A stretch of 64,000 nucleotides of DNA, taken from assembly GCF_003443655.1 (NCBI RefSeq), contig NZ_CP031941.1, forward strand, positions 119,501 through 183,500, read 5' to 3'. The DNA is from Nostoc sphaeroides (GTDB taxonomy: Bacteria; Cyanobacteriota; Cyanobacteriia; Cyanobacteriales; Nostocaceae). The notes under the pieces are model-generated. The model was not told the DNA's origin. It worked only from the letters and a program-made list of their open reading frames with translations, and did no database searches. Both the position numbers and the translations under genes were made by a program. Below are positions 62,505 through 64,000 of this stretch, piece by piece (position 1 is the stretch's first letter; every line of letters starts with the position of its first letter).

Positions 62505-62978
62505 TTAACGTCTGTAGGTAAGCCAGACCATTAGCGCTGGCAGAATAGCCAATAGCACCGCCACCATTGCCCAAGCAACAATGCTGGAACTATTTGCCAA
62601 TCGCAGCGCTAATGGCAGCCATATAATCACTAGCACGAAAATAATGCCAAGTGCTATAGGCAGATAGCTTTCTCCCAAGCGCGGATGGACAACATGCCAA
62701 CTATTTCCCATCCAACGCCAAGCCCGCTTATAGGGATAGGTGGTAGAAAGCTGTTCTAGGACATGACCATTATCTTCTACTACAAAGATTTGCTGACAGC
62801 GATCGCAACCAAATGCTTCTGTCAACGTAATCGGAATTAACTGACCCCGGCGACGACAGGGACAGGGGTATTCAGCATTGAAATCTATTTTTTCGGGTTT
62901 TTGAGATTGCACAAGCGTTCTAGTAACTTGAGCGTGTTTTACACGAACTACGACAATATAATCTTTTGGTAAATGCAA
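62505..62978 (-). CDS. Zinc-ribbon membrane protein, unknown
   Basis: 157 residues. Cys pairs YPCPCRRRG and FGCDRCQQIF make a likely zinc ribbon (about 38-65), followed by two membrane helices (GIIFVLVIIWLPLALRLA; IVAWAMVAVLLAILPALMVW). The N-terminus is cytoplasmic. Located directly upstream of proA with a 4-bp gap, so co-transcription is likely, but a link to proline synthesis is not implied. Family is cyanobacterial; function unknown. Confidence 0.75.
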   Translation of the reverse strand: MHLPKDYIVVVRVKHAQVTRTLVQSQKPEKIDFNAEYPCPCRRRGQLIPITLTEAFGCDRCQQIFVVEDNGHVLEQLSTTYPYKRAWRWMGNSWHVVHPRLGESYLPIALGIIFVLVIIWLPLALRLANSSSIVAWAMVAVLLAILPALMVWLTYRR

Positions 62979-63577
62979 TAGAAGCTTCTGCTACTATAGA
63001 TTGCTCTCTTTATATACATATAATATTGCAAACAGTAGATGCAGGAGACTCTAAGTATCCTAATTTTCATATCAGTACGGAGTTTTTATTTTTAGTCTTT
63101 CCCCGAAGCTGACAATCTTATTTAAAATTTACTTCTACTAGATAAAATCTAGACAAAACTAGATTTTATTTGACATTTCAAAGGGAGCATAGGAGCGGTT
63201 ATCCCTTAAGGTCGAGACACGATTTAGCTATCCGTGCATAAGTTTCAAAATCTTTAGATGTATTTAACACTTCGGCTAGGCTCAGTGTGAAATCTTAGTC
63301 AGTACACTGCTGATATTTATGACATACATGAATCTGTTTAAGAGACTAATACCCTTGAATTCCCCCATAGTTTGAACAAGTTTTACTAGATGGGTAAAAT
63401 CTATTCCCAAATAAATAGTTCCACCATATCTAAATTACTTTATATTCTACCTATCTATGAAATTCATAAAAATTAGGAACGATTCACAGGAATACAGCAC
63501 GAATCGCTAAAAACTTCAATGCACCCTAAAAATACTAAACCTCTTGAGATTTTTAACTTCAAGAGGTTTTAGTTGGA
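62979..63577. other. Intergenic region
   Basis: 600 bp, AT-rich. A clean hairpin ATAAAATCTAG/CTAGATTTTAT with 6-nt loop lies at 63142-63169; another at 63537-63570 follows tRNA-Gly on minus. No gene seen. Confidence 0.6.
63537..63570 (-). terminator. Hairpin terminator after tRNA-Gly
   Basis: AAACCTCTTGA ... TCAAGAGGTTT inverted, 8 nt after the tRNA 3' end on the minus strand, with TTT and a T-rich tail. Confidence 0.65.
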
Positions 63578-63649
63578 AGCGGGTGACGCGATTCGAACGC
63601 GCGACATTCACCTTGGCAAGGTGACGCTCTACCACTGAGCTACACCCGC
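63578..63649 (-). tRNA. tRNA-Gly (anticodon GCC)
   Basis: 72 nt: acceptor GCGGGTG pairs with CACCCGC; anticodon stem-loop CACCTTGCCAAGGTG with loop TTGCCAA, anticodon GCC; T loop GTTCGAATC. CCA not encoded. Confidence 0.96.
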
Positions 63650-63713
63650 AATCAATTGCCATATATCAATATCTCAGATTTATCCTTAATTGTCAACCTC
63701 TTTATTTATTAAT

Positions 63714-63785
63714 TTGTCATTGGTCATTGGTCATTGGTCATTGGTCATTGGTCATTGGTGAATGACAAAGGACAAATGACTAATG
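63714..63785. repeat. STRR (TCATTGG x about 6)
   Basis: Heptamer TCATTGG repeated, then AATGACAAAGGACAAATGAC and TAATGACTC. Confidence 0.9.
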
Positions 63786-63791
63786 ACTCAT

Positions 63792-64000
63792 TTAGCCTAG
63801 TTCTTCTGACTCCGCAGTTAAATTGCCGATGCTGGCACTTTGAAAAGAGGCTGGCAAAGACTGGTTATTACGAGAATATGGCTCTGCCAGGTTAGAACGC
63901 AGTTGCCGCATGAGGCTTGCCATTTCTAGGGCATTCAGGGCATAATCCCAGCCATGATTACCTTTGATGCCTGCCCGTTCTAAGGCTTGCTGCATAGTGT
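63792..64000 (-). CDS. C-terminal part of an unrecognised protein (runs off right edge)
   Basis: About 68 residues visible, the end of a longer reading frame: [20 protein letters not shown] then polar, Ser/Gln-rich to the stop. The true start is outside the window; the ATG at 63995 may be internal. Family not recognised. The Leu/Met-rich helix is well formed, so I judge it real. Confidence 0.55.
   Translation of the reverse strand, partial: TMQQALERAGIKGNHGWDYALNALEMASLMRQLRSNLAEPYSRNNQSLPASFQSASIGNLTAESEELG

Overview
The window reads as chromosomal DNA of a filamentous, heterocyst-forming cyanobacterium of the Nostoc/Anabaena type. Evidence: many HIP1 octamers (GCGATCGC); heptamer tandem repeats (STRRs such as TAATGAC, TAACTCC, GTTGACT, TCATTGG) between genes; photosystem II genes psbK and psbM; a HetZ-family protein; a PxcA (CemA-type) protein; and the cyanobacterial pairing of succinate-semialdehyde dehydrogenase with a 2-oxoglutarate decarboxylase-type enzyme. 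No rRNA, CRISPR array or prophage is visible. Two tRNA genes are present (Arg-CCG, Gly-GCC).

Layout. 1-3.8 kb: a tandem-repeat FG-GAP/VCBS protein gene split by an IS4-family element (9-bp target duplication, frameshifted transposase), then an intact IS5-like element. 3.9-8.8 kb: an orphan response regulator, a CDF metal transporter, a palindromic MITE, DUF4327, rbfA and DUF751. 8.9-11.2 kb: a small defence cluster with a D12 adenine methylase converging on a PD-(D/E)XK nuclease, then a ParE-type toxin-antitoxin pair. 11.3-19.2 kb: HetZ family, a YrdC-type protein, larC, a RAYT remnant between inverted REP palindromes, nnr, an M23 peptidase and tRNA-Arg. 19.5-26.9 kb: an AbiU2-like HEPN protein, a PIN toxin pair, VOC, YlqF, VanZ-LamG, an FHA-GAF-cyclase and Uma2. 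27-30.2 kb: a two-gene TCA-bypass unit. 30.2-36.5 kb: accessory DNA with a 21-bp tandem array, two related P-loop ATPases and a VapBC pair. 36.9-47.5 kb: aldolase, M48 peptidase, RNase T2, aspartate aminotransferase, TPR proteins and PxcA. 47.8-64 kb: a PPK2 remnant, miaE, a PhoX-like phosphatase, comF, cobS, tgt, psbK-ferredoxin-psbM, USP, phoD, proA and tRNA-Gly.

The strongest theme is short mobile DNA remodelling genes. (a) A 93-bp MITE-like element sits 11 codons into an HTH-ATPase gene; removing it with one copy of a 5-bp duplication restores the start MARSLRVAPEYI joined to EKVK. (b) A family of elements with AGGGACTTCC-type ends has at least six copies here; one end supplies the last codons and stop of a small membrane-protein gene. 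(c) A CCCCCCTT/AAGGGGGG repeat lies in frame inside nnr. (d) Two related copies of one element carry 4 and 7 units of the same heptamer. (e) Two 21-bp tandem arrays stay open in several frames.

The best candidate for an undescribed system is the 31.4-35.9 kb block: two ATPases that share an [FY]ITGxPIT...GRD segment before Walker A, one with an N-terminal HTH and one with about 27 tandem GVAx tetrapeptides in the membrane (12-bp DNA repeats, so length can change without breaking frame), flanking a VapBC pair. Its function is unknown and the grouping is inference.
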